Assembly (NCBI GenBank): GCA_013289855.1
Contig: JABCZD010000007.1
Location: 186,001 to 250,000 of the forward strand
Source of the DNA: Acidobacteriota bacterium
GTDB lineage: Bacteria > Acidobacteriota > Terriglobia > Acidiferrales > UBA7541
Direction of reading: 5' to 3'
Length of the DNA: 64,000 nucleotides
A program made the translations under genes and the position numbers. Positions within the stretch are counted from its first letter, which is position 1; each line of letters begins with the position of its first letter. Of the stretch, positions 16,098 through 25,086 are shown one piece after another. Under the pieces are notes generated by a model, which was not told where the DNA came from, did not search any database, and saw nothing but the letters and a program-made list of their open reading frames with translations.

Positions 16098-17132
16098 TCA
16101 CTCCGCAGGCCGCACCCGCCACGACGGCTCCTTGTTCAAAGACGCCTGCGTAAATCTCCGCAGCGCATGAATCGCGCGCCCATACGTCATCACCGCGCTG
16201 GAAGACAGCAGCGACCCCGGCGGCTGATTCATAAACGGCATAAATTTATCCGGAAATCCCGGCATCGTACACCCGATGCAAATTCCCCCAACGTTTGGAC
16301 ACCCGCCGATCCCGCCCATCCATCCGCGCTTCCCAACGTTGCACTGCACCACCGGCCCCCAGCAACCCAGTTTCACAATGCACGTCGGCGCCCCATATTC
16401 ATCCGCGAACTGTGCCTGCTCGTAATATCCACCTCGATCACACCCTTCGTGTACCGTCGCGCCGAATAGCCATGTGGGACGCAACGCATCGTCAAGCGGA
16501 ATCATCGGCGCGCGCCCCGCCGCCATATGCAACAAATAGAGCAGTACTTCCATAAAATTGTCTGGCTGCACCGGGCATCCTGGAACGCATACAATCGGAA
16601 TGCCCGCCTTAGACTTCCAATTCCAGCCGAGGTAATCCGCCAATCCCATACAGCCGGTCGGATTTCCCTCCATCGCGTGAATGCCGCCGTACGTTGCGCA
16701 CGTCCCAGCCGCAACCACCGCCCACGCCTTCGGCGCCAACCAATCGATCCAGTCGCACGTCAGAATCGGCTGTCCGGAAGCTTGATCCGTCCCAAACGTC
16801 GCCCAATATCCTTCTTTTTTGTTCTTTTCGTTGGGAATCGATCCTTCCATCACCAGGATGAACGGCGCCAGCTTGCCTTCCGCCGCTTCATGAAAATGTT
16901 TCATGAACTCTTCGCCGTTGTCGTAGGTAAGAAAGGGATTGTGCAGGTGCACCTTGGGTATCCAGGGTATGCCACCGAGAAGGATGTCCTCTATACTCGG
17001 CTGCGTGGCCGCCGTCATCGCAATGGTATCGCCATCGCAGCCCAGCCCGGCGGTGATCCACAGTACGTGGATTTCCTTTATCGGGACCGCCGTTGCGTCA
17101 GTCATCCGACCCTGTTCGGGCGAACTCGCCAT
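16098..17132 (-). CDS. Second [NiFe] hydrogenase small subunit, group 1h type, no adjacent large subunit
   Basis: This 344-residue protein is a close paralogue of the other small subunit: the same CxxD proximal motif (Cys32, Asp35 in GLGCDGD), GTCATYGGIHAMEGNPTG, PGCPVQPDNFME and the GGCPNVGGICIGCTMPGFPDKFMPFM run are all kept, so all three cluster sites look intact. A difference is AAGTC where the other copy has ACGTC. The ATG at 17132 has GAGAGGA about 7 nt upstream. The next genes are the kinase and regulator, not a large subunit. It could pair with the single large subunit in place of its paralogue or have a sensing role with the kinase; both are inference. Confidence 0.93.
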   Translation of the reverse strand: MASSPEQGRMTDATAVPIKEIHVLWITAGLGCDGDTIAMTAATQPSIEDILLGGIPWIPKVHLHNPFLTYDNGEEFMKHFHEAAEGKLAPFILVMEGSIPNEKNKKEGYWATFGTDQASGQPILTCDWIDWLAPKAWAVVAAGTCATYGGIHAMEGNPTGCMGLADYLGWNWKSKAGIPIVCVPGCPVQPDNFMEVLLYLLHMAAGRAPMIPLDDALRPTWLFGATVHEGCDRGGYYEQAQFADEYGAPTCIVKLGCWGPVVQCNVGKRGWMGGIGGCPNVGGICIGCTMPGFPDKFMPFMNQPPGSLLSSSAVMTYGRAIHALRRFTQASLNKEPSWRVRPAE

Positions 17133-17511
17133 GCCGTTTTCCTCTCTGGAATTCGCGCCGGCCTTGCGGAGTAATTCGTTGCCCTGCGAAGCAGCTCTTC
17201 GCCGAGATTGTACCGAATCAAAAGGAATGTGTGCAGTTTTCTTCTTTCTTTCCGCGCGAGAGGCCGGGGTCGCTATAAGTCAGCTAGCGTACCGTTATGA
17301 TTGTCGCGAAATCAGTGCTTGCCTCTATTCAAAGCTGATCCTACGGACCGAATAGCTTTGGACACTTGCACGGTTTTCGTGCGGCGAAGGCGTTCGCAGC
17401 CTAGAACCGTCGCTGATACGCACAAAGGCGGCGGTGTTTGTGGACTTTCGTTTGAAAGTTTGAGAGAGTCAAAAGGAAACAAAACGAAACCTTATCCGTC
17501 GGAGAGACTTC
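17133..17511. other. Divergent intergenic region, hydrogenase operon / DeoR regulator
   Basis: This 379-bp gap must hold the promoter of the hydrogenase locus (leftward) and of the sugar locus (rightward). I see no gene in it. The right half has the operator-like repeats listed separately; GGAGAGAC sits just before the regulator start. No clear sigma-70 boxes stand out for the leftward promoter. Confidence 0.6.
17445..17490. promoter_or_regulatory. DeoR-type operator candidate A (upstream of the regulator gene)
   Basis: TTTCGTTT (17446-17453) and AAACGAAA (17482-17489) form an inverted repeat 22-66 bp before the regulator's start. The right part, AAAAGGAAAC plus AAAACGAAAC, resembles sites at 18336 and 31735. 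DeoR/AgaR-family repressors are known to bind A/T-rich repeats of TTTCGTTT type, so autoregulation is likely. Confidence 0.55.
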
Positions 17512-18273
17512 ATGCTCAATGAGGAGCGGCGCCGGGAGATTCTGGAGCTATTGCGCAACGACGGCCGCGTTCTCGTCCGTGACTTGTCCAAGCGTTTTCG
17601 GACCTCGCTCATCACCATTCGTAAAGACTTGGAGTCTTTGCATCACCAGGGCATGCTGGAGCGCACGCACGGCGGTGCATTGCCCATCCGTACTGGAGCT
17701 CTTCAGGATCAAACCCTGCGTGAAAAGGAGCGGCTGCACCGGCAGGAGAAAATGCGCATCGCCGCCGCGGCGCTGCGCATGATTCGGCCCGGACAGGTGA
17801 TCATTCTTGATTCAGGCACGACAACCACGGCGATTGCGCGAGGATGCCGGCACATGCGCAGTCTCACCGTCATCACTAACGCCACAAATATCGCGGCTGA
17901 ACTGGCTGATAGCAGCGTCGAGGTGATCCTTACCGGCGGCTCGCTGCGAAAGAGTTCGTTTTCACTGGTTGGACCGCTGGCAGAGGAGTCGCTGCGCAAA
18001 CTCAACGCAGACGTGCTGTTCCTGGCCGTGGATGGTTTCGACGTGGGCTATGGCCTCTCGACGCCTAATCAACTGGAGGCGCGCGTAAACCGGGCGATGT
18101 CCGAATCGGCGCGGCGCACAGTAGTGGTTTGTGACTCTTCGAAATTCGGCCGGAGAAGTTTGTCGCTCATTATGGACGTTTCCGCGGTCCACGAAACCAT
18201 CACCGACCGTGGTATTCCCAAGCACGACCTGAAAGCCTTGCGCGAAGCAGAAGTCGAAGTCACCCTCGTCTAG
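17512..18273 (+). CDS. DeoR/AgaR-family sugar-responsive transcriptional regulator
   Basis: The 253-residue repressor-type protein has an N-terminal winged helix-turn-helix (MLNEERRREILELLRNDGRVLVRDLSKRF region, then TSLITIRKDLESLHHQGMLERTHGG) and a C-terminal sugar-phosphate sensor domain with ILDSGTTTTAIARG, ITNATNIAAEL, ILTGGSLRKSSFSLVGP and VVVCDSSKFGR, the usual DeoR signatures. The effector in this family is a phosphorylated sugar. It stands 138 bp before the receptor start in a locus with tagatose/galactosamine-type enzymes, so a tagatose or galactosamine phosphate is a sensible guess. GGAGAG precedes the ATG. Confidence 0.93.
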   Translation: MLNEERRREILELLRNDGRVLVRDLSKRFRTSLITIRKDLESLHHQGMLERTHGGALPIRTGALQDQTLREKERLHRQEKMRIAAAALRMIRPGQVIILDSGTTTTAIARGCRHMRSLTVITNATNIAAELADSSVEVILTGGSLRKSSFSLVGPLAEESLRKLNADVLFLAVDGFDVGYGLSTPNQLEARVNRAMSESARRTVVVCDSSKFGRRSLSLIMDVSAVHETITDRGIPKHDLKALREAEVEVTLV

Positions 18274-18335
18274 TCGACCCCCTTTATCGAAACTTTTGCT
18301 GCTCACAATCTCCGCTTGACTTACCCACCAAGAGT

Positions 18336-18358
18336 AAGTAAAAGACATGAAATGAAAC
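18336..18358. promoter_or_regulatory. DeoR-type operator candidate B (upstream of TonB-dependent receptor)
   Basis: The stretch begins AAGTAAAAGA and ends GAAATGAAAC. It matches the site at 31735-31757 at 19 of 23 positions and shares AAAAG...AAA...GAA with site A. It lies 54 bp before the receptor start; a possible -35 (TTGAC, 18316-18320) is just upstream, so a bound repressor would cover the promoter. Confidence 0.55.
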
Positions 18359-18411
18359 AAAGCGTAAGTGGCGCTTTCCGGATGCAAAATCCGGTTTTCC
18401 TGGAGACGGCG

Positions 18412-21400
18412 ATGACCTCGACATTGCGAAATTCCTTGCTAGTGCTCTGTTGGCTGGCCTTATTCTTTGGCTGCGCAAACCGGGCTGCGGCGCAAGCGGC
18501 CTACACCGCACAACTGAGCGGTGTGGTGACGGACTCCTCCGGCGGGGTGTTACCCCACGCGCAAGTCTCTCTGACCGACGAGGCGACAGGCATCGTCGAG
18601 AACGCGCAGACCGACGACCGTGGAGTTTATGTCTTCACCGGCATTCGGCCGGCCACCTACACCCTTCGCGCGGCGGCTAAGGATTTCGCGACGCAAGAAC
18701 GGAAGGACGTGGTGCTGGCCGTGAGCCAACGGGCAACAGTGGACTTCAAGCTCGCGCCAGGCACCATCAGCGAAGTGGTGACCGTAACGGAGCAAGCTCC
18801 GCTGCTGGATACGGGCAACGCCACGCTGGGCACCGATGTAACCAACGAGTATGTGCGAGACATCCCGCTCATCAATCGCAGCATGTTCGGTCTGGTGTTC
18901 CTCGCGGGTGGCGTTACCGAGACCACCGGATCGGGCACGCAGGATTCTTATCCTTCCGGCACGAACTTCGTTTCCAACGGACAACGCAACGCGACCGCAG
19001 AGGTGCGCATCGATGGCGCGCTGACGAGCGCGCCTGAACAGGGCGAAGGCGGCACGACCAACGTGTACTACCAGCCTTCCGTGGAGATCGTGCAGGAATT
19101 TAAGGTGGAGAATAACAGCTTCTCTGCGGAGTACGGGAACAACGGCGGGACGGTGGTGAACCTGGTGCTGAAGCAGGGCGCCAATCAGTTCCACGGAAGC
19201 GGCTGGTGGTTTGGGCAGCGCTCCGCACTGGACGCGAACGATTTTTTCAACAATGCCGCCGGGGTACCGAAACCGGACCACGTGCGCGATCAATATGGAT
19301 TTTCGCTCGGCGGCCCGCTGCGGAAACAAAAAACATTTTTCTTCGTCGACGCAGAGTTCACCAGGGAACATGACCCCGTGAACCTCAACGGGACGGTGCC
19401 CACCGACGCCGAACGAATGGGAGACTTTTCCAACACGATGACGGCGGATCTGAATGGAAACCCGGCGTTGCAGACGATCTATAACCCGTATCAGTGTGTT
19501 CAAATCATCGGAACATCAAATTGCCAGCGTCCGGCATTCCAGAACAATATGATCCCCCAGCAGTTCATCAACCCCATCGGCCAGGCAATTATCAACATGT
19601 ATCCCCAGCCGAATGTGCCAGGCGATCAATTTGGGTTGGATAATTTCCGCACGTCCATCCTCACCAACGCACCTGCGCATCAGTTCGACGTCAAGATTGA
19701 CCATTTCTTCAACGAAAAACAGAAGCTAGCGGTGCGTTATAGCCAGAGCTATGGCGAGTACGACGTGCCATTCGTCCTGGCGAACGCCAACTTCAACGAC
19801 GGGTTCACTTCGTCCACCACGGTGCACAACATCGGAGTGGAATACAGCTGGACACTTACTCCGACCCTTCTGTGGACCAGTCGCTTCGCACTGGATCGCG
19901 TAACGGCGCCAGTTAACTCGGCATTCCCGGACCTTTCCAGCGTGGGATTTCCCTCCAGTCTGGCAGCCAACGGCTTCGAGCGCATGCCTAGTATCCAACT
20001 CGACGGCACCAATGATTGGCTATCGCTGTTTACGCAATGCTGCACCGATACCGCGTTTGCCCACACTCTTTACAGCTACTCTTCCTCCTTATCTTGGGTC
20101 AAGCACGCGCACACCATCAAATTCGGATTCGAGCAGCGGCAGTTTTTCAATAATTTCGATCAGCCCAACTATCCGACGGGCAATTTCTATTTCCCGCAAA
20201 GCTCAACCGCCTCTACGCCCACGACCTCGAGCACTGACTTTCCAACGCAGGGAAACTCCTTTGCCAGCTTGTTACTGGGATACGGCGCAGTCTCCGGCTC
20301 TCAGGGCTCGAGTTTCATCAATGTGCAACCATCCGTGGCGGATAAATCGCTGGAAACGGCGTTTTATGTGCAAGACGATTGGAAAGTCACCTCGAAGCTG
20401 ACCGTCAATTTGGGACTTCGCTATGAATGGAGTTCCCCGTACACAGAGAGGTTCAATCACCAGCAGTATAGCGACTTCACAGGGAACACCGGTGTCACCG
20501 TCGATTTGCCCAACGCGTTCAACACAATGCTTACTACTCCGACGGATCTAACTGGCACGACGCTGTTTGTGGGGCAGGGCGGTCTCGGGCGCTCCGTGCC
20601 CACGGACCGCAATAACGTCGCGCCACGGCTTGGTTTCGCGTGGTCGATCGATCCGCAAACAGTCTTGCGCGGAGGGGCGGGCATCTACTACGGACTGAGC
20701 CCGGCGACGAACTTTCAGTATCCGGGCACCGCTTTTAGTGCCACCGATCCTATTCTCTTCACTCTAGATAATTATCTTTCGCAGAACGCGACGCTCGCAA
20801 ACCCGTTCCCTCAAGGAATTTCGGAAGCGCAGGGTCAGAAATACGGCGCCCTTGCCGAATGGGGCTACGACAATTCCAACAATCTGGGCACCCAACAAGC
20901 GCAAAATGCGGATATTTTTCAGTGGAACCTGGGCGTTCAGCACCTGTTGCCCGGACAAATCACCATCGGCGTAGACTACTCCGCGAATCGCAGCAACCAT
21001 CTTCCCTGGGGCGGATATTCCAGCACCCGCAACCGGAACTTCATTCCCTCGGATTTGTTGTCGCAAATTTCCGCGCAACAGCACGCGGCGGATGCAAATT
21101 GCGATGCCGACAGTTGCGTTTCGAACTACCTCCAGACGCTAGTCGCGAATCCGTTTCTCGATCTCTTTACAAACGGTGTCTTGCCCAACCCCACGCCAGG
21201 CGGCACCATTTTCAATGAACCGGCCTCGCTCTACAACCAGCCGATGATTCCGCTGTCGTACCTGCTGCGGCCTTATCCGCAATTCGCTGGAACCTTCCAA
21301 GGCTTGCCGATCTTCGGCGCAAATTCCTGGTACAACTCGCTGCAGATACGTTTTCAGAAACGGATGAACCATTACGTCAGCTTTGAGGGAAACTACACAA

Positions 21401-22119
21401 AATCGAAGTCCGAAGATGATTCCTCGATCGGATTCAATGCGTTCGTAGGAAATCTGAATACAGTTTTTGGATATACGGTGGGAAATCCGCAACAGCTGGA
21501 CCGCCTAAAGAACGAATGGTCCATCAGCGCCAATGATGTGCCGAATCGATTCGTACTCGCCACGATCATCGATGTTCCAGTTGGAAAGGGGCGCTGGCTG
21601 GGATCGAACATGAATCGCTATCTCGATGGCGCGATTGGCGGATGGGCTATCTCGAGCATCATTACATTGCAGAGCGGTCAGCCACTTCCGATAGCCATGG
21701 CCACCCCTCGCCTGCAGGATGGAAACCAGCGACCGGACGTGATTTGTCCGCAGGTCTCCAGTGGGCTGAGCTATCACCAGGCGGCGGCCAACGCTCTGAA
21801 TGGCAGCGCCAATTCGTCGCTGTTCAATGCCGCGTGTTTTGCCGACCCCGGTGACCAGATGCCGGGAAACGCGCCGCGCTATTTCTCGAATCTGCGCGGC
21901 GACGGCATACGCAACGTGGACCTATCGTTCACCAAGGAATTTGCGATTAAGGAACACATGCAGCTGCAATTGCGCGGTGAATTCTTCAACTTCACAAACA
22001 CGGAAAGATTTGGGTTTCCCGACGTGGGCGTGGGCAGCGGGACTTTCGGCGAGGTGCTATCTTCCGCGCCCGGATTTACACCTCGGCTCATTCAATTTGG
22101 CTTGCGTTTTGAATTCTAA
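18412..22119 (+). CDS. Oar-like TonB-dependent outer membrane receptor
   Basis: The 1235-residue protein is an outer-membrane beta-barrel of the Oar/carboxypeptidase-regulatory type that is expanded in Acidobacteriota. I chose the ATG at 18412 because it has GGAG at the right distance and begins a signal peptide (LLVLCWLALFFGCANRAAAQA). An Ig-like carboxypeptidase-regulatory domain follows (LSGVVTDSSGGVLPHAQVSL, about residues 34-115), then a plug region (DIPLINRSMFGLVF) and a long barrel ending in FEF, the terminal Phe of outer-membrane proteins. It leads the sugar operon, the next gene starting 6 bp after its stop, so it likely imports or binds the glycan degraded by this locus. Confidence 0.93.
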   Translation: MTSTLRNSLLVLCWLALFFGCANRAAAQAAYTAQLSGVVTDSSGGVLPHAQVSLTDEATGIVENAQTDDRGVYVFTGIRPATYTLRAAAKDFATQERKDVVLAVSQRATVDFKLAPGTISEVVTVTEQAPLLDTGNATLGTDVTNEYVRDIPLINRSMFGLVFLAGGVTETTGSGTQDSYPSGTNFVSNGQRNATAEVRIDGALTSAPEQGEGGTTNVYYQPSVEIVQEFKVENNSFSAEYGNNGGTVVNLVLKQGANQFHGSGWWFGQRSALDANDFFNNAAGVPKPDHVRDQYGFSLGGPLRKQKTFFFVDAEFTREHDPVNLNGTVPTDAERMGDFSNTMTADLNGNPALQTIYNPYQCVQIIGTSNCQRPAFQNNMIPQQFINPIGQAIINMYPQPNVPGDQFGLDNFRTSILTNAPAHQFDVKIDHFFNEKQKLAVRYSQSYGEYDVPFVLANANFNDGFTSSTTVHNIGVEYSWTLTPTLLWTSRFALDRVTAPVNSAFPDLSSVGFPSSLAANGFERMPSIQLDGTNDWLSLFTQCCTDTAFAHTLYSYSSSLSWVKHAHTIKFGFEQRQFFNNFDQPNYPTGNFYFPQSSTASTPTTSSTDFPTQGNSFASLLLGYGAVSGSQGSSFINVQPSVADKSLETAFYVQDDWKVTSKLTVNLGLRYEWSSPYTERFNHQQYSDFTGNTGVTVDLPNAFNTMLTTPTDLTGTTLFVGQGGLGRSVPTDRNNVAPRLGFAWSIDPQTVLRGGAGIYYGLSPATNFQYPGTAFSATDPILFTLDNYLSQNATLANPFPQGISEAQGQKYGALAEWGYDNSNNLGTQQAQNADIFQWNLGVQHLLPGQITIGVDYSANRSNHLPWGGYSSTRNRNFIPSDLLSQISAQQHAADANCDADSCVSNYLQTLVANPFLDLFTNGVLPNPTPGGTIFNEPASLYNQPMIPLSYLLRPYPQFAGTFQGLPIFGANSWYNSLQIRFQKRMNHYVSFEGNYTKSKSEDDSSIGFNAFVGNLNTVFGYTVGNPQQLDRLKNEWSISANDVPNRFVLATIIDVPVGKGRWLGSNMNRYLDGAIGGWAISSIITLQSGQPLPIAMATPRLQDGNQRPDVICPQVSSGLSYHQAAANALNGSANSSLFNAACFADPGDQMPGNAPRYFSNLRGDGIRNVDLSFTKEFAIKEHMQLQLRGEFFNFTNTERFGFPDVGVGSGTFGEVLSSAPGFTPRLIQFGLRFEF

Positions 22120-22125
22120 GGGTGC

Positions 22126-24030
22126 ATGACGGCATTGAGAGCGACAACCACTGTGGCGCTATGCCTGACCGCATTGTTGTGCACGGCCACGCGCGCCGAT
22201 GCTCCAGTGCAGAACTGGACGAACTACGTCCGAATCGGCGCATATGGTCTCGGACCCAACAACGCTGAGCACATCGTAAGTGACGCGAAAGCGTCTGGCG
22301 TATACGGCATTGAAGTGGATAATGACATTCCCGGGCGCTACGAAAGCTTCCTGGATCCCACGCAAAAGTTGCAAGCCATCCATTCCGTGGCCGAGGCCGC
22401 TCACAAGGCGGGAAACAAAGCCTTCGTTTACATCGCCGGAACCGAGTGCATCACCGCGAACGCTAAAGATTCGCCGCATTCTGTTCTGAAAGACCACCCG
22501 GACTGGCTGCAGAAAAAAATCACCGGTGAACCGGCGGTATTTGGCGGCGGCGCCGCGTTCTGGATTAGCCCCGGCGACGAAGATGTGTGGATCACGCCAT
22601 ATGCTCCGGCGTGGCGGAAAATTTATATGGAACGCGTGCGGCAAATTGCCGCCACGGGCATTGACGGCATCTACGTCGATATTCCGTACTGGATGACGCA
22701 TTTCGACGGCTGGGAAGACTCCTGGGCCAGCTTCGATTCCTACACGCTGGCCGCGTTTCAAGCGCAATACGGCCTCGACGCTCGCAAGGACGTTGTATTG
22801 GGCGATTTCTCGAACGCCGGATTCCGCAAATGGGTGACCTTTCGTATCGATACCTTCACGGAATTCATGCGGGTGATTCGGCAAAACGCGCGCAGCGTAA
22901 ACCCGGCGATCATGGTCATTCCGGAAATTTATCCTGGCATCGAGCCAGAGTCGGTGCGTGTGGGAGCGGATGTATACGAACTGTACGGCGTAGTGGATGC
23001 CATCGCCCATGAGTATGAATTTGGGGACGGCGATCACATGGCGTCGTCGCGCACGCAGCTGGATTGGTTTCTCTATCAGGCGGGCATGCTCACGTTTCGC
23101 TCCTTTGCGCAAGGTAAAGCCACCTGGATCCTAAATTACTCGTGGGACGGAGATAAAAACGTCTCCCCGAGTGAAGCGATGCGGACTTTGGCTGCGTCGC
23201 AACTGGTTGCTGGCGCAAATTTCTGGGACGCTCCGGGGCACTCCATGGCTGGTTCAAACGACTCCGCTACCCGCAAACAGATCTTCGATTGGATCGCGAA
23301 GCACGAGAAGACCTTTTATCTCCCCCGTACGCCCATGCATCCGGTCGGAGTCTACTTTTCTCCATCGAGCCGCAATTTCGATGCGGCGCGATTTCTTCCG
23401 TCGTATCGCGGGACCCTGTTATTGCTCCTGCAAAATCACATCGAATTTCAGGTCGTCACTCCCAGAACCCTTGCAGAATTTCGCGGAGCGACGCTTGTGC
23501 TTCCGGACGTCTCCGCCCTGAACGACTCCGAACGCGTTCAGCTCACGGCGTTTGTGGCACGCGGCGGAAAGCTAGTCGTCTCAGGGGTCGACAGCACCAG
23601 CCTCCCCGCGACACAAAATGTCAGTCGGTTCAGTGACTCACCAGCTACCAGCTATTTGCGCGGTTTGGAAAAAGATTTCCATGCGGCGTCGCAAAACAAA
23701 CCAGCGGACTTTTTGGCTGCTCTGTCGCAGTCGGCAGATTTAACCGTTAGCGCGTCACCTTTGATTGCTTCCAACACGGCTTTGGTGGATGGCCAGCCCC
23801 ACGTATTTCTGATGAACTTCGCAGGAATCGTTCCGCACCAGAATGTCAAACCATCGCCAGACGATTCCGTGAAAATCACGGTCCCGTCGCGCCACAAATG
23901 CGTTCTGCACTTCCTGCCATTTCTGGGAGAAGAACAGCGGGTAACTTCCCGGCCGGCCGGGGACACGCAAGTTTTTTCTGTTCCGGCATTCGACCGCGCG
24001 GCAGCTGTCTGGCTAGAGGACACTCAATAG
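22126..24030 (+). CDS. Secreted TIM-barrel glycoside hydrolase-like protein
   Basis: The 634-residue protein has a signal peptide (ALCLTALLCTATRADA) and a TIM-barrel-like first half: GVYGIEVDNDIPG, AGNKAFVYIAGTEC, ATGIDGIYVDIPYW with an Asp at a strand end, and IMVIPEIYPGIEP with a Glu, both possible catalytic acids. The second half has a glutamine-amidotransferase-like fold (LVLPDVSALNDSERVQLTAFVARGGKLVVSG), as in beta-galactosidase trimerisation domains, then a beta-rich C-terminus. I cannot assign a CAZy family. AAGGG precedes the ATG and the gene is 6 bp after the receptor, so it probably acts on the same glycan in the periplasm or outside. Confidence 0.75.
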   Translation: MTALRATTTVALCLTALLCTATRADAPVQNWTNYVRIGAYGLGPNNAEHIVSDAKASGVYGIEVDNDIPGRYESFLDPTQKLQAIHSVAEAAHKAGNKAFVYIAGTECITANAKDSPHSVLKDHPDWLQKKITGEPAVFGGGAAFWISPGDEDVWITPYAPAWRKIYMERVRQIAATGIDGIYVDIPYWMTHFDGWEDSWASFDSYTLAAFQAQYGLDARKDVVLGDFSNAGFRKWVTFRIDTFTEFMRVIRQNARSVNPAIMVIPEIYPGIEPESVRVGADVYELYGVVDAIAHEYEFGDGDHMASSRTQLDWFLYQAGMLTFRSFAQGKATWILNYSWDGDKNVSPSEAMRTLAASQLVAGANFWDAPGHSMAGSNDSATRKQIFDWIAKHEKTFYLPRTPMHPVGVYFSPSSRNFDAARFLPSYRGTLLLLLQNHIEFQVVTPRTLAEFRGATLVLPDVSALNDSERVQLTAFVARGGKLVVSGVDSTSLPATQNVSRFSDSPATSYLRGLEKDFHAASQNKPADFLAALSQSADLTVSASPLIASNTALVDGQPHVFLMNFAGIVPHQNVKPSPDDSVKITVPSRHKCVLHFLPFLGEEQRVTSRPAGDTQVFSVPAFDRAAAVWLEDTQ

Positions 24031-24057
24031 ATCTCGACTTATTTCAGGGAGAAGATT

Positions 24058-25071
24058 TTGTCACTTTCACCGGGAAAACAGAACGGGTTGCGCGCTTTGG
24101 CGGATGAACGTGGCGTCATCGCCGCGCTGGCCATCGACCAGCGTAGTGCTCTGCGCAAGCTCTTTGCGAAGGCCAGCGGGCGCGATGCCAATGATATTCC
24201 CAGCAAGTGGCTGGTGCAGTTCAAGGAAAAAGTCAGCGAATTTCTAACTCCGTATGCCAGCGCCATTTTACTTGACCCCGAATACGGCCTGCCCGCGGCG
24301 GATCGGCGTGCAAAAGATACGGGACTTCTTCTCGCGTATGAACAAAGTGGTTACGACAAGTCTGTTGCTGGACGCTTGCCGCGCCTGCTGAATGATTTCA
24401 CCGCCGCAGGCCTGAAAACGTCCGGCGCCAACGCGGTGAAGGTGTTGCTGTACTATTCCCCCTTCAGCGGCGCCGATATCAATGCCCTCAAACAGAATTG
24501 GGTAGCCAACGTTGGCGTCGAATGTCGAGACGCTGACGTCCCCTTCTTCCTCGAGCTCGTGAGCTATCACGATGAAATGGATGAGAAGAGTCCCGAATTC
24601 GCGCGCATCAAGCCCGACGTCGTAATTCGCACCGTTGAAGAATTCTGCAACACCAAGTATGCCGTGGATGTATTAAAAGTCGGCGTGCCTGTGAATATGG
24701 ACTTCGTTGAATCCGCAAGTTTGCCGCGTTCGCAAACCGTTTATTCGCGCCCCGAAGCGATCGCACATTTCCGGCGCGCATCGAAAGCAGCGCGTCTTCC
24801 CTTCATCTATTTGTCGGAGGGGGTTCCTAACCAGATTTTTGCCGAGGCGCTGACGTTGGCGGCGGAAGCTGGCTCTAATTTTTCTGGTGTGCTCTGTGGA
24901 CGCGCAACCTGGCAAGGCGGCGTCCCAGTCTACGTGCAGCAGGGCGTTTCAGCGTTGGATGACTGGCTGCGGGAACACGGGGTGCGAAACATTCAGAACG
25001 TGAACGCGCATCTTGACGCCGCGCGCCCTTGGTTTGAAAGAATTAGCGTTTCTTCCAGCGCCAGGGAGTGA
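24058..25071 (+). CDS. lacD: Tagatose-1,6-bisphosphate aldolase, LacD-like
   Basis: LacD cleaves tagatose-1,6-bisphosphate to glyceraldehyde-3-phosphate and dihydroxyacetone phosphate, the last step of tagatose-6-phosphate catabolism. The 337-residue class I aldolase has ALAIDQRSALRKLF, AILLDPEYGLPA, NAVKVLLYYSP and YAVDVLKVGVPVN; the Lys in DVLKV is the expected Schiff-base residue. The start is a TTG with AGGGAGA about 7 nt before it; no ATG fits. It follows the hydrolase gene by 27 bp. Related 2-keto-sugar bisphosphate substrates cannot be excluded. Confidence 0.88.
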   Translation: MSLSPGKQNGLRALADERGVIAALAIDQRSALRKLFAKASGRDANDIPSKWLVQFKEKVSEFLTPYASAILLDPEYGLPAADRRAKDTGLLLAYEQSGYDKSVAGRLPRLLNDFTAAGLKTSGANAVKVLLYYSPFSGADINALKQNWVANVGVECRDADVPFFLELVSYHDEMDEKSPEFARIKPDVVIRTVEEFCNTKYAVDVLKVGVPVNMDFVESASLPRSQTVYSRPEAIAHFRRASKAARLPFIYLSEGVPNQIFAEALTLAAEAGSNFSGVLCGRATWQGGVPVYVQQGVSALDDWLREHGVRNIQNVNAHLDAARPWFERISVSSSARE

Positions 25072-25086
25072 CCACCGAATCGCGCC

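Noticed and set aside
16098..17132. Second hydrogenase small subunit as a pseudogene
   Set aside because: The frame is full-length, all cluster ligands are kept and a good ribosome-binding site precedes it.
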